From NCBI GenBank assembly GCA_003260075.1, contig QLIY01000183.1:62001-126000 (forward strand): a DNA stretch of 64,000 nt. Reading direction: 5' to 3'. The stretch is from Phallusia mammillata. Lineage: Eukaryota > Chordata > Ascidiacea > Phlebobranchia > Ascidiidae. A model generated the notes under the pieces. That model was given only the letters and a program-made list of their open reading frames with translations, had not been told where the DNA came from and did not search any database. Shown in pieces: positions 50,148 through 61,019 of the stretch. Position 1 is the stretch's first letter, and every line of letters starts with the position of its first letter. Position numbers and translations under genes: made by a program.

Positions 50148-52005
50148 CCGTTAATCAAGTCATATCAAGTCAAACTTTAACTACATTTCCACTACATAAA
50201 ATTTGTCACAGTTAAACGGTTCTTATAAAACAGAATTATACATTGGAATGACAATTTACAACTTTAAATAAAATGGAAAAAATCACGTTTAACCCTTTTA
50301 GATTTAGTGGATTATAACCATGGTGTGTATAACGTAAAAGTTAAACGTAATTGTTCTGTCTATTTTCTGTCTATAACGATCTGTCTATTTAGTATTTTTT
50401 AGCTTCAGCAAGAAGTTTGAACCATAGGAACAGCCTTATTTTATTACCTTCATAAAAAACATGAGTCGTTTTTATAGACAAGTGATCCGTAACGGAACGT
50501 AACAGTTTGGTTCAGTATTTTAAATTATCAGCAAAAATATGCAAAAAAAGTTTAGCAAAAAAAAACAATTTCATACTTGGGTGAAAATAAATACTAAATG
50601 AGCGATGCCAATACACAAGGAAACAAATTATCTAAGTCGGAAAGGTGCAATTTTTATAAGAAATAAAATATGCAGAAATTTCACTTTTCACGTTCAAACA
50701 AATCTTGAACATATCGTTAACATTAACTTCATCAAACGCACAAATTTGTTTGTATCAAACCGTCACAGCACAAAATAGGAAATTCTCCATATTTTTTATT
50801 CTCTTTCTTGATAGTGTATATGATGTCTATGTTTTGAGCCAACCTTTAAATCGATACCCGATTGATCAATTAGTTAGGGCTGCGCAACGTCACAGCTAAT
50901 CAAGGTGAATTGATAATAATCTTGGTCATTTCGAAGGGGGGGGGGTATTTTTTATTCTCTTTCTTGATAGTGTATATGATGTCTCTGTTGTGAGCCAAAC
51001 CTAAATCGATTCCCGGTTGATCAATTAGTTAGGGCTGCGCATCGTCACAGCTAATCAAGGTGAATTGATAATAATCTTGGTCATTTCGAATAAGTTCTCG
51101 TGGTGGAAGGAGGTGGGAAAGCAACGAAATTAAGGTAAGAACGTGTTTATGGTGGTAAAAACAATGATATCAATTTGTAGATTATCTTCATTGCATAAAT
51201 TTTTTTGATACAATTCATAAAGGAAAACAATATTATAAAAATCAACTTTACGATAAGTGATCGGTACAATAAGATTACTGCAGCGAGCTGTATGGTTGTT
51301 TTTGAGACTTTCAAATGTATTTCAATGAAAAAAATATACTGTAGCTTGATTGTATCTTAAACTTCTTTTCGGTAAGACTTTTTTAACTTTATAATTCTTT
51401 GCAGTTTTTCACAACAAACAAACGATCACAACTTCGTTAAGTTACCTCAAGCACCGAGCAATCAAAAGTAAGTAAACAGTTTATCGTAGAGCAACTTTTA
51501 GTGTAGTAAGTTATAATAAACCATCGCCTTGTAAAGCAGCGTTCCACGCCACAAGGTCTGCTGCACGCGTTTAGTGACGTAACAAAGGCGCTTTTTGCTT
51601 CTGGAAATCGCGTCGCGCGTGTTGTTTTGGCGCAAGTGCAAGACTTTTAAAACGAGAAGTGTACAGTTAAACTGGGTAGTTTGTTCTCTTATTATTTTGT
51701 ATGCTATTTACATTGTATTATGCAGCTTATTTAATATGTTACTTTATTTTACAGAGTAATTGATTGCTGGTGCAAAATTCCACCCCAAATCGCCTTTAAC
51801 CAACCAAAGTGCTGCAGCACAAGGTAATTAAAGTTTCAATTATTTATAACTTAACAAATCCCTGTGAATAGCTGCATAATGAACACAGTTTTCATGCATA
51901 TAACTGCTAAAACAAGTTGCCACATTACTATAGTTGAACAAAACTAAATACTTCTAACGCATGCTAATAAAAAGAAATTGTTATGACCGAACACATCACA
52001 TAGAC
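50147..52005. other. Non-coding DNA upstream of VMAT
   Basis: No supported exon. It includes a duplication around G10 at 50936-50945 (50790-50935 against 50946-51091). Confidence 0.4.
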
Positions 52006-52296
52006 CAGGGGTCGGCAACCTTTTAAGCAAGGCTTGCCAATTTACTTGTTGTTTCCATGTGTTCATGACGTCGTGTGCCAACGTTTTTTTAAATAATATT
52101 GTTTCGTACCAGTGGAAATCAATAATAAAGAGAAAGCAGAGTGTTTTGTGCATGTAAGGCTGGTTTTGAGACAATGACATGATAAAAACTAAAAACAAGC
52201 AGTGTAACAGGTTAAATTGTTACTTCAATATAAACATGCAAATCGGTTGGCGTGCCATGAAAAACCACCTCGCGTGGCAAGGGTTGCCGACTCCCA
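52006..52296. mobile_element. hAT-type MITE with perfect 8-bp target duplication
   Basis: It starts CAGGGGTCGGCAACC and ends with a diverged complement (GGTTGCCGACTCCCA). Both ends are flanked by ACATAGAC (51998-52005 and 52297-52304), the 8-bp target duplication expected of hAT insertion. Subterminal inverted sequences (GGCTTGCCA against TGGCAAG) extend the terminal pairing. 291 bp, no transposase. Confidence 0.85.
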
Positions 52297-52304
52297 ACAT
52301 AGAC

Positions 52305-54575
52305 AATTCCATCTTCCGATTGGATGAATTTACCGGAAATAAAACTGTAATTCACATCACCTGTCAAAACCTAGTGAAGATAAGGCGTTAAAGAAATTAA
52401 ATCCAGATTTTTAGATTACTTTTTTATACTTTGAGCACATCGTAATCGTCACTAACTGCGTTACGTAATAAATTAGTATAATGTGACGTCACTTATCTGT
52501 AGAAGAGAGACCATAGTTAGCTTGCTTAATTTGTTTCACCGCGAAGCAAATTTAAACCGATTTGAATTTTAACAGGGATATATTTGTTTCAGATTCGACT
52601 TTACACGTTCTGGGAGATTGCTTCGAGCTTTGATCATCCTTCGATCAACATTCCTCAACTTCAAATATTTATTTGTTAGTAACTCGAGTCTATCGTGCGT
52701 CAACCGGGATTGCGGAATCGTTTAGGCCTTTAACTTAGGCTAACTGGCGCTAAGGTGAGTGACCTATTCTTTGCCGAGGTTGACTCGTGAAGAAAGTCCT
52801 TCCTCGGTGGTCAAAGAAGGGTCCAAGTCTGCAGGAGTGCTACTATGTCAGCAAGTTGGCGCTAGGGTTACACATAGAGTGGCACTTGTTAACTAAGGTT
52901 AGGCTAGGTAACATAGGTGGGGTACGTTNCTATGTCAGCAAGTTGGCGCTAGGGATAGAACTAGAGTGGCACTTGTTAACTAAGGTAAGGCTAGTTAACA
53001 TAGGTGGGGTACGTTTGGGATTCGCGCGCCACATAGGGTCTTAGCTTAGTACGATTTGTAGTTAGGTGTGGCGCGTTGCTAAATGGCCTTAGCTAAACTA
53101 AGGTGCGCATAGAAACACGGTCTTGGCATGGCCTCTACCGCATGCGCTGGCCGCGGTGTAGACGATACCGAGTAGGGACACCGCTATTTCCAATGAAGTT
53201 CCAGGCTCGTGGACCAGAGGAGACCAGCTTGGCATTTTGCCCGAAAAGTTTCGTGAGCCACCCTGGTAGGGCGCAAACTGTTGTTAATTTTTTTCCCCAG
53301 CCCAGCGGTTGCGTAATTCATTTGGGTCCTTGCGGGGGGACTCGAAGGGCAAGGGCAGTGACGCGATACTGTTGAGTTATACGCTGTAAACGTCACTGTT
53401 CCTTTAAAACAAACTTTTGCGCCTGTCCTAACTGTAAAATTAGGGATGTTGTGGATTTCGGGTGGTGACCAGCTTTTTATGTCTATTGCTTGTACATCCG
53501 GGTCTCTTTCTCTTTCCATATGAAAAGAATGGGGCTTTGGGTATCAAGCACTGAGATGCTAAAATACCACAAGTCATTTAACATACGGCATAAGCGCTTG
53601 CCGAACGTTTGAAATATAAAGCATATCGCTTTTTACGTTGAAGTCACACGTTGGAATTTTCAAATTATCACAGTTTAACGTACTAAACTAAATTTTAATT
53701 TGCCCACTTCGCTGGTCACGCCCTTTTTTCTTGTTTGCGTGGATTTAGGCTAACTTAATTCTTATTGATTCCGCAATCCTGGTCGACTCGGCCGCCTTTC
53801 ATGAACGGGTATCGTTTCCTAACTTTACCTGGACGTGTTTGTTGGCTGAAAAAACGCGGCAGACTCACTTTCTACTTTTTATAGGCTAACTTTGCGACGG
53901 TTGTATTTTGGTCAGACAGACAGGCAGGCCAGTCCGTTGAGGCAGGCTTTATTCGCTGTGTGTACTTTTACGTTGGCTGCGCAGGGACGATGGCGGTTCC
54001 ACTTTATACTTTACAGGTCATAAGGCGGCGAATTCCGAAGCAGACGAACGTTTCAACACTTGTGTTTCGCATTTAGTGGCCTAAACACAACGTTAGCTAT
54101 TTCTAAACCGCAATTCTTATAACATTTTACCAACTTAAATCCCTACATTTAACAAATAGGTCGTTCAAGTGGTATGGTGCCAGATAAAATACTCGTTGTT
54201 TGTAAGAACTTGCAAAAACCTATAGCCGCCTTTACTCAAGCAAATATATTTGTTATTTTAAACAGAATTGATTAACAAAATTTGTCGTGTTGAGTATTCG
54301 TGTTCTGTCGTTTACACGCTTTCATCAACAGAATCGTCTAAACTACTCTTTTCTATCCTTTCGATTCCATTTTAGTAAGTCCAGTTCTCGGGGGGCGTTG
54401 TGCCATTTTACATCAGCCGGCAGGGTGTTGTGTTTTGTGTTCATTTATTGCTCGATCGTAACTCACATGGGTAACCACGTGGACCGCCATCGTCAGATTT
54501 TAGTGTTTGAAATTCTTGCAGCTGAGACAGAAGTTAGTCATTTATTCATGTCAGGCTGGCAGCGTTTTCAACTGG
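52305..54575. other. Non-coding DNA with an N join
   Basis: No exon supported. A single N at 52928 separates two near copies of about 85 bp (52843-52927 against 52929-53012), another unmerged overlap. A TGACGTCA lies at 52484-52491. Confidence 0.45.
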
Positions 54576-54931
54576 AATTGTTTAATTACTTTAAATTGTC
54601 GGAATATTTGAAGTTTTTAACCTATGTATTTCATTTTACTTCTCATCTTTGTCTTGTGTTTTTCAGGTTCATTTCTGTATGTATTGATTAATTTCACAAA
54701 AATGTATTTGGAAGTCAAAGCTGATTTATGGGAAACAAAATTTGAATCCCCCCCCCCCAATTGTTTAATTACTTTAAATTGTCGGAATATTTGAAGTTTT
54801 TAACCTGTGTATTTCATTTTTACTTCTCATCTTTGTCTTGTGCTTTTCAGGTTCATTTCTGTATATATTGATTAATTTCACAAAAATGTATTTGTAAGTC
54901 AAAGCTGATTTATGGGAAACAAAATTTGAAT
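54576..54931. repeat. Direct duplication across a C linker
   Basis: Segment 54576-54747, C run 54748-54758, near copy 54759-54931. Confidence 0.85.
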
Positions 54932-55079
54932 GCATTCCACTTTCCATGATGCATAAATTAAGGTAATTGTATTTCGAATCATCTAAAACTAATTTGCTCG
55001 TTCTTTAAAGCTTTATTACCACATTCTCTTTTGTTTTAGCAGGATTTTTTTGTTTTTGCAGAAACTAACCTTTATTTTG

Positions 55080-55164
55080 TACTTTGCTCATACGTTTTAA
55101 TATTTCTACAGGTTCTATTGTTAATTTTTATATTTCTGCATGTTTTAGGGTTGATTTTTATGTT

Positions 55165-55198
<34 letters not shown>

Positions 55199-55740
55199 AC
55201 ATTCTCTTTTGTTTTAGCAGGATTTTTTTGTTTTTGCAGAAACTAAGCTTTATTTTGTACTTTGCTCATACGTTTTAATATTTCGACAGGTTCTATTGTT
55301 AATTTTTATATTTCTGCAGGTTTTAGGGTTGATTTTTATGTTATTTTTTATGTTTCTACAGCTTTTAGGGTCAATTTTTTTATGTTTCTATAGGTTTTAG
55401 GGGGTAATTTTTGTGTTTTAACAGGTTTTTGAAGTTAACTTTTGTGTCTACAGGTTTTAGGGTTATTTTTAATGTTTCTACAGGCTTTAAGGTTAACTTT
55501 TGCTCTTCCACAGGTTATAGTGGTGCATTTTACGTTTGTACTGGTCCCCCCCCCCCTTTTTTATGTTTCTATAGGTTTTAGGGGGTAATTTTTGTGTTTT
55601 AACAAATTTTACAGTAATTTTTTGTGTTTTTACAGGTTTTTGGAGTTAACTTTTGTGTCTACAGGTTTTAGGGTTATTTTTAATGTTTCTACAGGTTATA
55701 GTGGTGCATTTTACGTTTGTACTGATGGAAGAAGCAATTT
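55080..55740. repeat. Degenerate minisatellite, unit about 36 bp
   Basis: More than twelve imperfect units of the form ttctacaggttttagggttaattttt with variable T tracts. Each unit carries a pyrimidine tract ending in CAG and a TTAGGG-containing core. It is interrupted by a 33-base C run (55166-55198) and a C linker (55546-55556), each followed by a repeat of the preceding part, so the unit number is uncertain. Confidence 0.75.
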
Positions 55741-55807
55741 ATTTTGTTTTTCCAGAATACAGTGGATAGATTGCATAATTCTCATCAACGTCAACCCCCC
55801 CCCCTAA

Positions 55808-55888
55808 AATTTCCCAACATTTGGCGGGCCGCATGAACTCCTTTGCCGGGCCACATGCGGCCTGCGGGCCGTAGTTTGCCCACCCCTG
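55808..55888. mobile_element. Right end of an hAT-type MITE
   Basis: It ends in the complement of CAGGGGTGGGCAAACTACGG, followed inward by GC-rich sequence (GGCCCGCAGGCC), a widespread hAT terminal type. The left part is lost at the C linker 55795-55804. Confidence 0.65.
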
Positions 55889-56002
55889 TTCTAGTTTCTC
55901 TCCCGTGTCTGAACATAAAAAATGCCAGTGGCTTTAACACTAATTTCGCGATATGAAATTACCAGCATTGAAAGCAAAATAACCAAAAATCTTGAAAATA
56001 CC

Positions 56003-56222
56003 ACTTATTACTGTTTTGTACAGTACATTTGCATTAATTTTCACTCACAACTTGTTATACGATCGTGGACAAACACTGCACTCATGGGATGAAATGCCTG
56101 CTTATCGCCCCCCCCCCACTTATTACTGTTTTGTACAGTACATTTGCATTAATTTTCACTCACAAATTGTTATACGGTCGTGGACAAACACTGCACTCAT
56201 GGGATGAAATGCCTGCTTATCT
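56003..56222. repeat. Direct duplication across a C10 linker, start of an exon
   Basis: Segment 56003-56107, C10 at 56108-56117, then the same at 56118-56222. It duplicates the acceptor and first codons of the following exon. Confidence 0.88.
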
Positions 56223-57033
56223 TCGACACAACTTTGTAAACGCGCAACAGCGACATAATTTGTGCCATATAATTAACAGCGTCAGGGATAATGTTTTGTT
56301 TACAAACCAAAAGGACACATTTGAACTTGTCATTTATGTTTTTAGCTCAGTTTCAGAGCTGCTCGTTGATGTTTTGGCATCCGGTCTCTTCCGGCAACGA
56401 TCCGAGCGACTGACGTCACCAACATGTCAGTCAATTGATGTCAGCATAATTTCACCGAACCTGAAACCTGAAGCAGCAACAGTGGAATCCGGGTAAGCTG
56501 GTGATTAGGATGTTTAGACAATATTTCCCATTTGTTTATTCCTATTAGTTTATTTGTGTTTCTGGCCAATCATAATCGACTGTTAATTATAAATGTAAAT
56601 AACTAAAACGAAACAACAATATTTCATTAGATTTGCGCGTTTTTTTTAATTCGTGCAAAATAATTTCGTTCCCATTACATGATTAAACTTTAAATTCCAA
56701 ATTAGGCTTCCAAGATATTTCTCTGTTCAATTACCCCCCCCCCAAATAACTAAAACGAAACAACAATATTTCATTAGATTTGCGCGTTTTTAATCAGTGC
56801 AAAATAATTTCGTTCCCATTACATGATTAAACTTTAAATTAAAATCTAGGCTTTCAAGATATTTCTTTGTTCAATTGTTTTCTAACGTCTAATAACCAAC
56901 ATAACAAGAAAACGTATATCCACAAACCTCATTTTTCATTCGTTATTCAATGAAATTTCAATCTATTCTTTTCTTTGGTAGACAAAACTATGCCTTCCTG
57001 TGCAGTGACGTCATTCTTCTCCAGACTCGGTGA
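56139..57033 (+). CDS. 3' part of an unrecognised gene, two exons
   Basis: An open exon 56139-56492 follows an acceptor (TGTTTTGTACAG) and ends at a donor (GG|GTAAGC). The next exon 56982-57033 follows TTTCTTTGGTAG, keeps the frame and ends in TGA. The protein part is about 134 residues, with L-H-S-W-D-E-M-P-A-Y-L-R and a hydrophobic helix-like E-L-V-I-Y-V-F-S-S-V-S-E-L-L. No start codon is assignable; upstream exons are not found. A possible alternative last exon is at 57804-57954. Family not recognised. Confidence 0.5.
56597..56878. repeat. Direct duplication across a C10 linker
   Basis: Copies 56597-56733 and 56744-56878 flank C10 (56734-56743) inside the intron of the unrecognised gene. 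Confidence 0.85.
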
Positions 57034-57213
57034 CGTAATGTTAACAACATTCCTGTGAAAGTTAGAAGGAAGCAAAAGCTGAAAACTTCCTACAGAGACT
57101 CGGTAAGCGAACAGCTCGATTTTCCGCAGACACTGATTTGTTTATAACTTCATAACAATAACTAGCCTGGCACACGGTGCTTGTGATTCGACTTTCGGCG
57201 GATTCTCCATTGA

Positions 57214-57420
57214 GCCTGTGTAGCTCAGTTGGTAGCGCGAGCCCTGGAAAGACTCCTGTCGTGGGTTCGAATCCCACCGCAGGCTAGATCTTTCTAGTCT
57301 GTGCCTTGCCATGTGGGAATGCTTGGGAGTCGGACTGATTCGGTATAACGCCTGTAATAGGCCTGGCGTACTGTGATTTGTCGATAAGCATGCCGTGATC
57401 GCTGGTCTGCGCTTCAGGGC
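57214..57420 (+). mobile_element. tRNA-derived SINE
   Basis: The head 57214-57285 folds like a tRNA: 7-bp acceptor stem (GCCTGTG with CGCAGGC), an A-box TAGCTCAGTTGG, a perfect T arm (GTGGG-TTCGAAT-CCCAC) with B-box GGTTCGAATCC. The D stem has a mismatch, one linker base is missing, and the anticodon loop CTGGAAA would read GGA (Ser) although there is no long variable arm. So it is not a standard tRNA gene. The 3' flank is shared with 24.42-24.48 kb, which points to a dispersed SINE. A diverged single tRNA gene is the alternative. Confidence 0.55.
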
Positions 57421-59290
57421 TGACATATCAACATATGAATATGTTCATCTTAACCTGGCCCATAACACAATAATGGATCCCCTAGATCCGTGAAGGCATA
57501 ATTTCAAACCAAGTTTCCATAGAATCACGAACCTTATCCGGTTAATGAAACGGGACTAGTGTTATCAATAGTTTGTGAAAGGCATAAGGGAAAAATCGAG
57601 TATGCGCAATAATTTATTTAGCTTAACACTTTTGACATCGTCAGTAAGAGAAACGTAGGAAGCTAGTAGTGTTTTGCTCCCACTTTGCTTGTTTGTTTTT
57701 TATACATTCCTACATATACTTCTACTATCGTTGTTTATATGTTATGTCAACCGCCCTAAATACTGACATGATGCTTTTCTGACTTGTATTTGTTATTTTT
57801 AAGGGAAGTATGCTGTAAGACGACAAGAAAGAAATCTTCGCAGAAAGAAACAGACAAATTAACCCAACAGTTACGAAGCAAGCCCACCAGTTTGAGACGG
57901 AAGGCCGTGTTTGAGTTTCATTATTTGCCCTTGTCTAATAATCAGGCCCACTGATTAGCTATGTGAACTTGCGACATTTGTAGCCTTAATCTGCCTGTCA
58001 TGTATTTACAGTGCGACAAACAATTAACTAACAACCATTACATACTAATAACGGACTCAATTAGGTGAAAGACCCAACATTTTCGTTTTGACACATGCCT
58101 ATACGTAACATCGTTATTGTCAACTTTTCTTAAGTCTCTTGTGTCCTGCGTAGGAACAACTTTTTAATTCTGCTTTGCACACTTTTTCAATTTCTTGATA
58201 CGTACTCACGTATGTAAACTGCATCGTAAAATATTTCAAACCAGAATAGTTTCTTTAGTTATTTTAAATTGCGCCGTTGTGTATTTTCTTTTCTTGTTTC
58301 TTGCCGTGCTTTAAAATGAAACCTCGGCAAAAATCTATACGTTTACAGTTGGTTTATGTTTTATTTTGAAATGTTTTCACCTTTTTTGACTTATTTTCTT
58401 TCGAAATTGTCGTGATTCAAAATAACCGTACAATCTCATAAATTTGATAAAACTAGGTTCGAAACCTCTGTGCCTTATTAACATTTGAAGAGATTTAGCA
58501 TTATGTTTTTTATTCGACTTTCGCACCATTTAACCCTTATTTGATGTCCCCCCCCCCAAAACTAGGTTCGAAACCTCTGTGCCTTATTAACATTTGAAGA
58601 GATTTGGCATTATGTTTTTTATTCGACTTTCGCACCATTTAACCCTAATTTGATGTTCTTTTTGGTTTGCGTTCCTATAGAAAATGATTCGAAAATAACT
58701 TAGTCAAAGCATCATTCTCCGCTCTAATATGTTGATTTGTCTGTTTTACGAAACCGTCGACTTCTGATGTAACTGTTAATACTATGGTGAAGTCCTTATC
58801 ACAGTGACATTCGTAACTTCTATATAATAAATGTAAAGACAGACAGAGGGTTTGATACAAACCGATGAAGCTTGAAACATATTGTTATTACACATTTTAT
58901 GTTTTGTAACATGTTGATGTCATTGCAAATTTATTTAACGTTGTAATTACGCCATTAAACCACAAATATCGAAACATCTTTGGTTTTTATAGCATGCTTG
59001 TCGACAGTTTTCGAAATAGCCGATCTGCAATAAACAACATATGTATATTTACACGAAAATCTGACTGCCATTAAAATAAAGTAGGTCATCACATTTAATG
59101 TTAACCATAAGATTAATTTCGGTATATTAGTAGGCACATATTAGAAACGAAACATGCTTGCATCAGAATATCGGTGGTTAACAGATTTACGTGAAAATAT
59201 TGGTGAGCAAATTTTCCTACACCCACGTGACCATGCCCATTTAAGCATATAATGACGAACAAGCGATATCTCGTTTCCCACATCGAGACA
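57421..59290. other. Mostly non-coding DNA
   Basis: It includes the duplication 58449-58547 against 58558-58656 around C10 (58548-58557). The only coding-like item is the possible exon at 57804-57954. Confidence 0.4.
57804..57954 (+). CDS. Possible terminal exon, Lys/Arg-rich
   Basis: It follows an acceptor-like TTATTTTTAAG and stays open for 49 codons to TGA. The phase fits the donor at 56492, so it could be an alternative 3' end of the unrecognised gene at 56.1 kb. The peptide is basic (K-T-T-R-K-K-S-S-Q-K). Weak evidence, no homology recognised. Confidence 0.25.
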
Positions 59291-59299
59291 AGCACCAGC

Positions 59300-60300
59300 A
59301 TTGCGCCCTCCCTCGTCCATGAGGAGCGGAGCTGGTCCTTAGCTTATCAGGAGGCGATGGTACTTGCGCATCGAAAGCTCTACGTCACCTATTTGTTTAT
59401 AACTTCATAACAATAACTAGCCTGGCNCCCGATCAGCAGTGACGCGTCGAGCCCGCCCGAAGCAGCAAGACTTCACCTCCTAAAGCTAACAGAAAACGAA
59501 AAATTGCTCCTTTTCAATCCTTTTACCTAACTTCTGTTAGTGGTTTTTCAGACCCTACTGCAATTGGTCGTACATAAAACGTTTTGATTCACCAGAAAAT
59601 GAATGGAAACGAGAAATGTATCGACGTGGCATAAGTGGCAGTGTAACGACGACGAGATGTCGCCATTGCGCGGGCGCGCGCTGTTGCACGCTCAACGCAA
59701 AACCGTCGCCACAATTAGACATCGTCCCCACACGACCGTCTAGCGGGCATTGGTTCTTTCGTTTGCGGCGTCATCGGTCAAGACGACTTAACACCCAAGC
59801 ACAAGTCGCGACCAAGGAAGCCCAACAAATGGAAGAGTTCCTCGACGTCCGGCCTTGGTTTGAGCCCTGAACATCGGTGAAAGCATTGGCTGGACGTCGA
59901 CGACCAACCGCTTGCGCGACACTTTGTCACCACAAACACTCAAAAATGCAATTGGCCTGGCAAAGGCATCAACTTCCAGCAACCTCGCGCTTCCCTTGCC
60001 CCAGAGGAGGAGTGGGAGGAGCAAGACGAGCGACGTGACGGGTCAAAAAGAGCTCAAGGTTTTTTCCAAACCGAGCCCGCTCAAAGCCAGCCGATGCGGG
60101 AGCAAAAGCATCCCACAAGGCGGCGGTTTCTTCAACAAGAGAGGGAGCAACGCTGGAGCAAATAGCCCCAGCAGTGCGCCCTCCCTCGTCCCCCCCCCCT
60201 CCTTAGCTTATCAGGAGGCGATGGTACTTGCGCATCGAAAGCTCTACATCACCGCTAAGCAAAGTGCAAAACACCCGATCAACAGTGACGCGTCGAGCCT
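59300..60300 (+). CDS. Scrambled coding-like region, unrecognised product
   Basis: GC-richer than its surroundings, with long open stretches. The frame ending near 60186 is Ser/Lys-rich (S-P-S-S-A-P-S-L-V). It is cut by C10 at 60188-60197, where about 17 bp are missing by comparison with 59300-59360, and resumes with Y-Q-E-A-M-V-L-A-H-R-K-L-Y. Partial copies lie at 59300-59426 and, after N 59427, at 59428-59560, and again from 60910 after C10 (60900-60909). A separate open stretch 59552-59870 follows an acceptor-like TTTTTCAG. The order of these pieces cannot be trusted. Confidence 0.3.
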
Positions 60301-61019
60301 GATTTTTTTTGTATTGCGGATAACAACACACGAGACGACCAAAGGGGAAAAAAACGGATTGGAAACCAAACAGTACAAAAACAGAGTTATAAAGCACAGC
60401 AGCGTATACTTTTTTCTTTGAATTAAGTTTTTTGTTTATGATGTGGTGTAAAAGCAGGAACATTAGACATATAGTACGGATAAAGTAACAAAAGGAAACA
60501 AGATCGGAACGGTGGGTAGAAACAAAATTTTTGTTTAGTAACGATAACAGATTCCAGAAATCAAGCACAAACAAATGAGTGCAGCAACACCATCATATTT
60601 TTGCAGGTTTTGTTAAGGGGGCAAGAAAATAAAATTTAAAATTAGGCGGAAATATGGCTGACTATCCCATGGCCTCCCTCAATCCCTGGAATACACTGGT
60701 AAAAAGGTTTGATCCATACGTTTTTTTTTAAAGAAAGTCGAGAAAAAATGCTCCGTCTAATTGTTTGCGTTATGCCATTAACTTGTGGTATCATATTTTC
60801 AAAATGAAAATTGTTTCGGTGTTTCCAAACCGCATGTTTAACTGTAGTAATTAAATAAATAATGATATCTGACCAGTATTCCAGGGAAGTCGTAATTTTC
60901 CCCCCCCCCGCGTCGAGCCTGCCCGAAGCAGCAAGACTTCACCTCCTAAAGCTAACATAAAACGAAAAATTGACCTTTTTCAATCCTTTTACCCAACTCC
61001 TGTTTGTGGTTTTTCAGAA

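Noticed and set aside
49935-50180. Poly-Gly ORF across the second long G tract
   Set aside because: Same artefact as above; the flanks are non-coding duplicated DNA.
53184-53519. 111-codon minus-strand ORF
   Set aside because: No recognisable domain, splice context or paralog support.
57214-57285. Functional tRNA-Ser gene
   Set aside because: Serine tRNAs have a long variable arm, absent here, and the D arm is imperfect. A SINE head fits better.
9600-60910. C-run-flanked direct repeats as a CRISPR-like or phase-variation system
   Set aside because: The repeat units are unrelated to each other, vary in length, and include arbitrary coding, intronic and intergenic sequence. Assembly joins explain them better.
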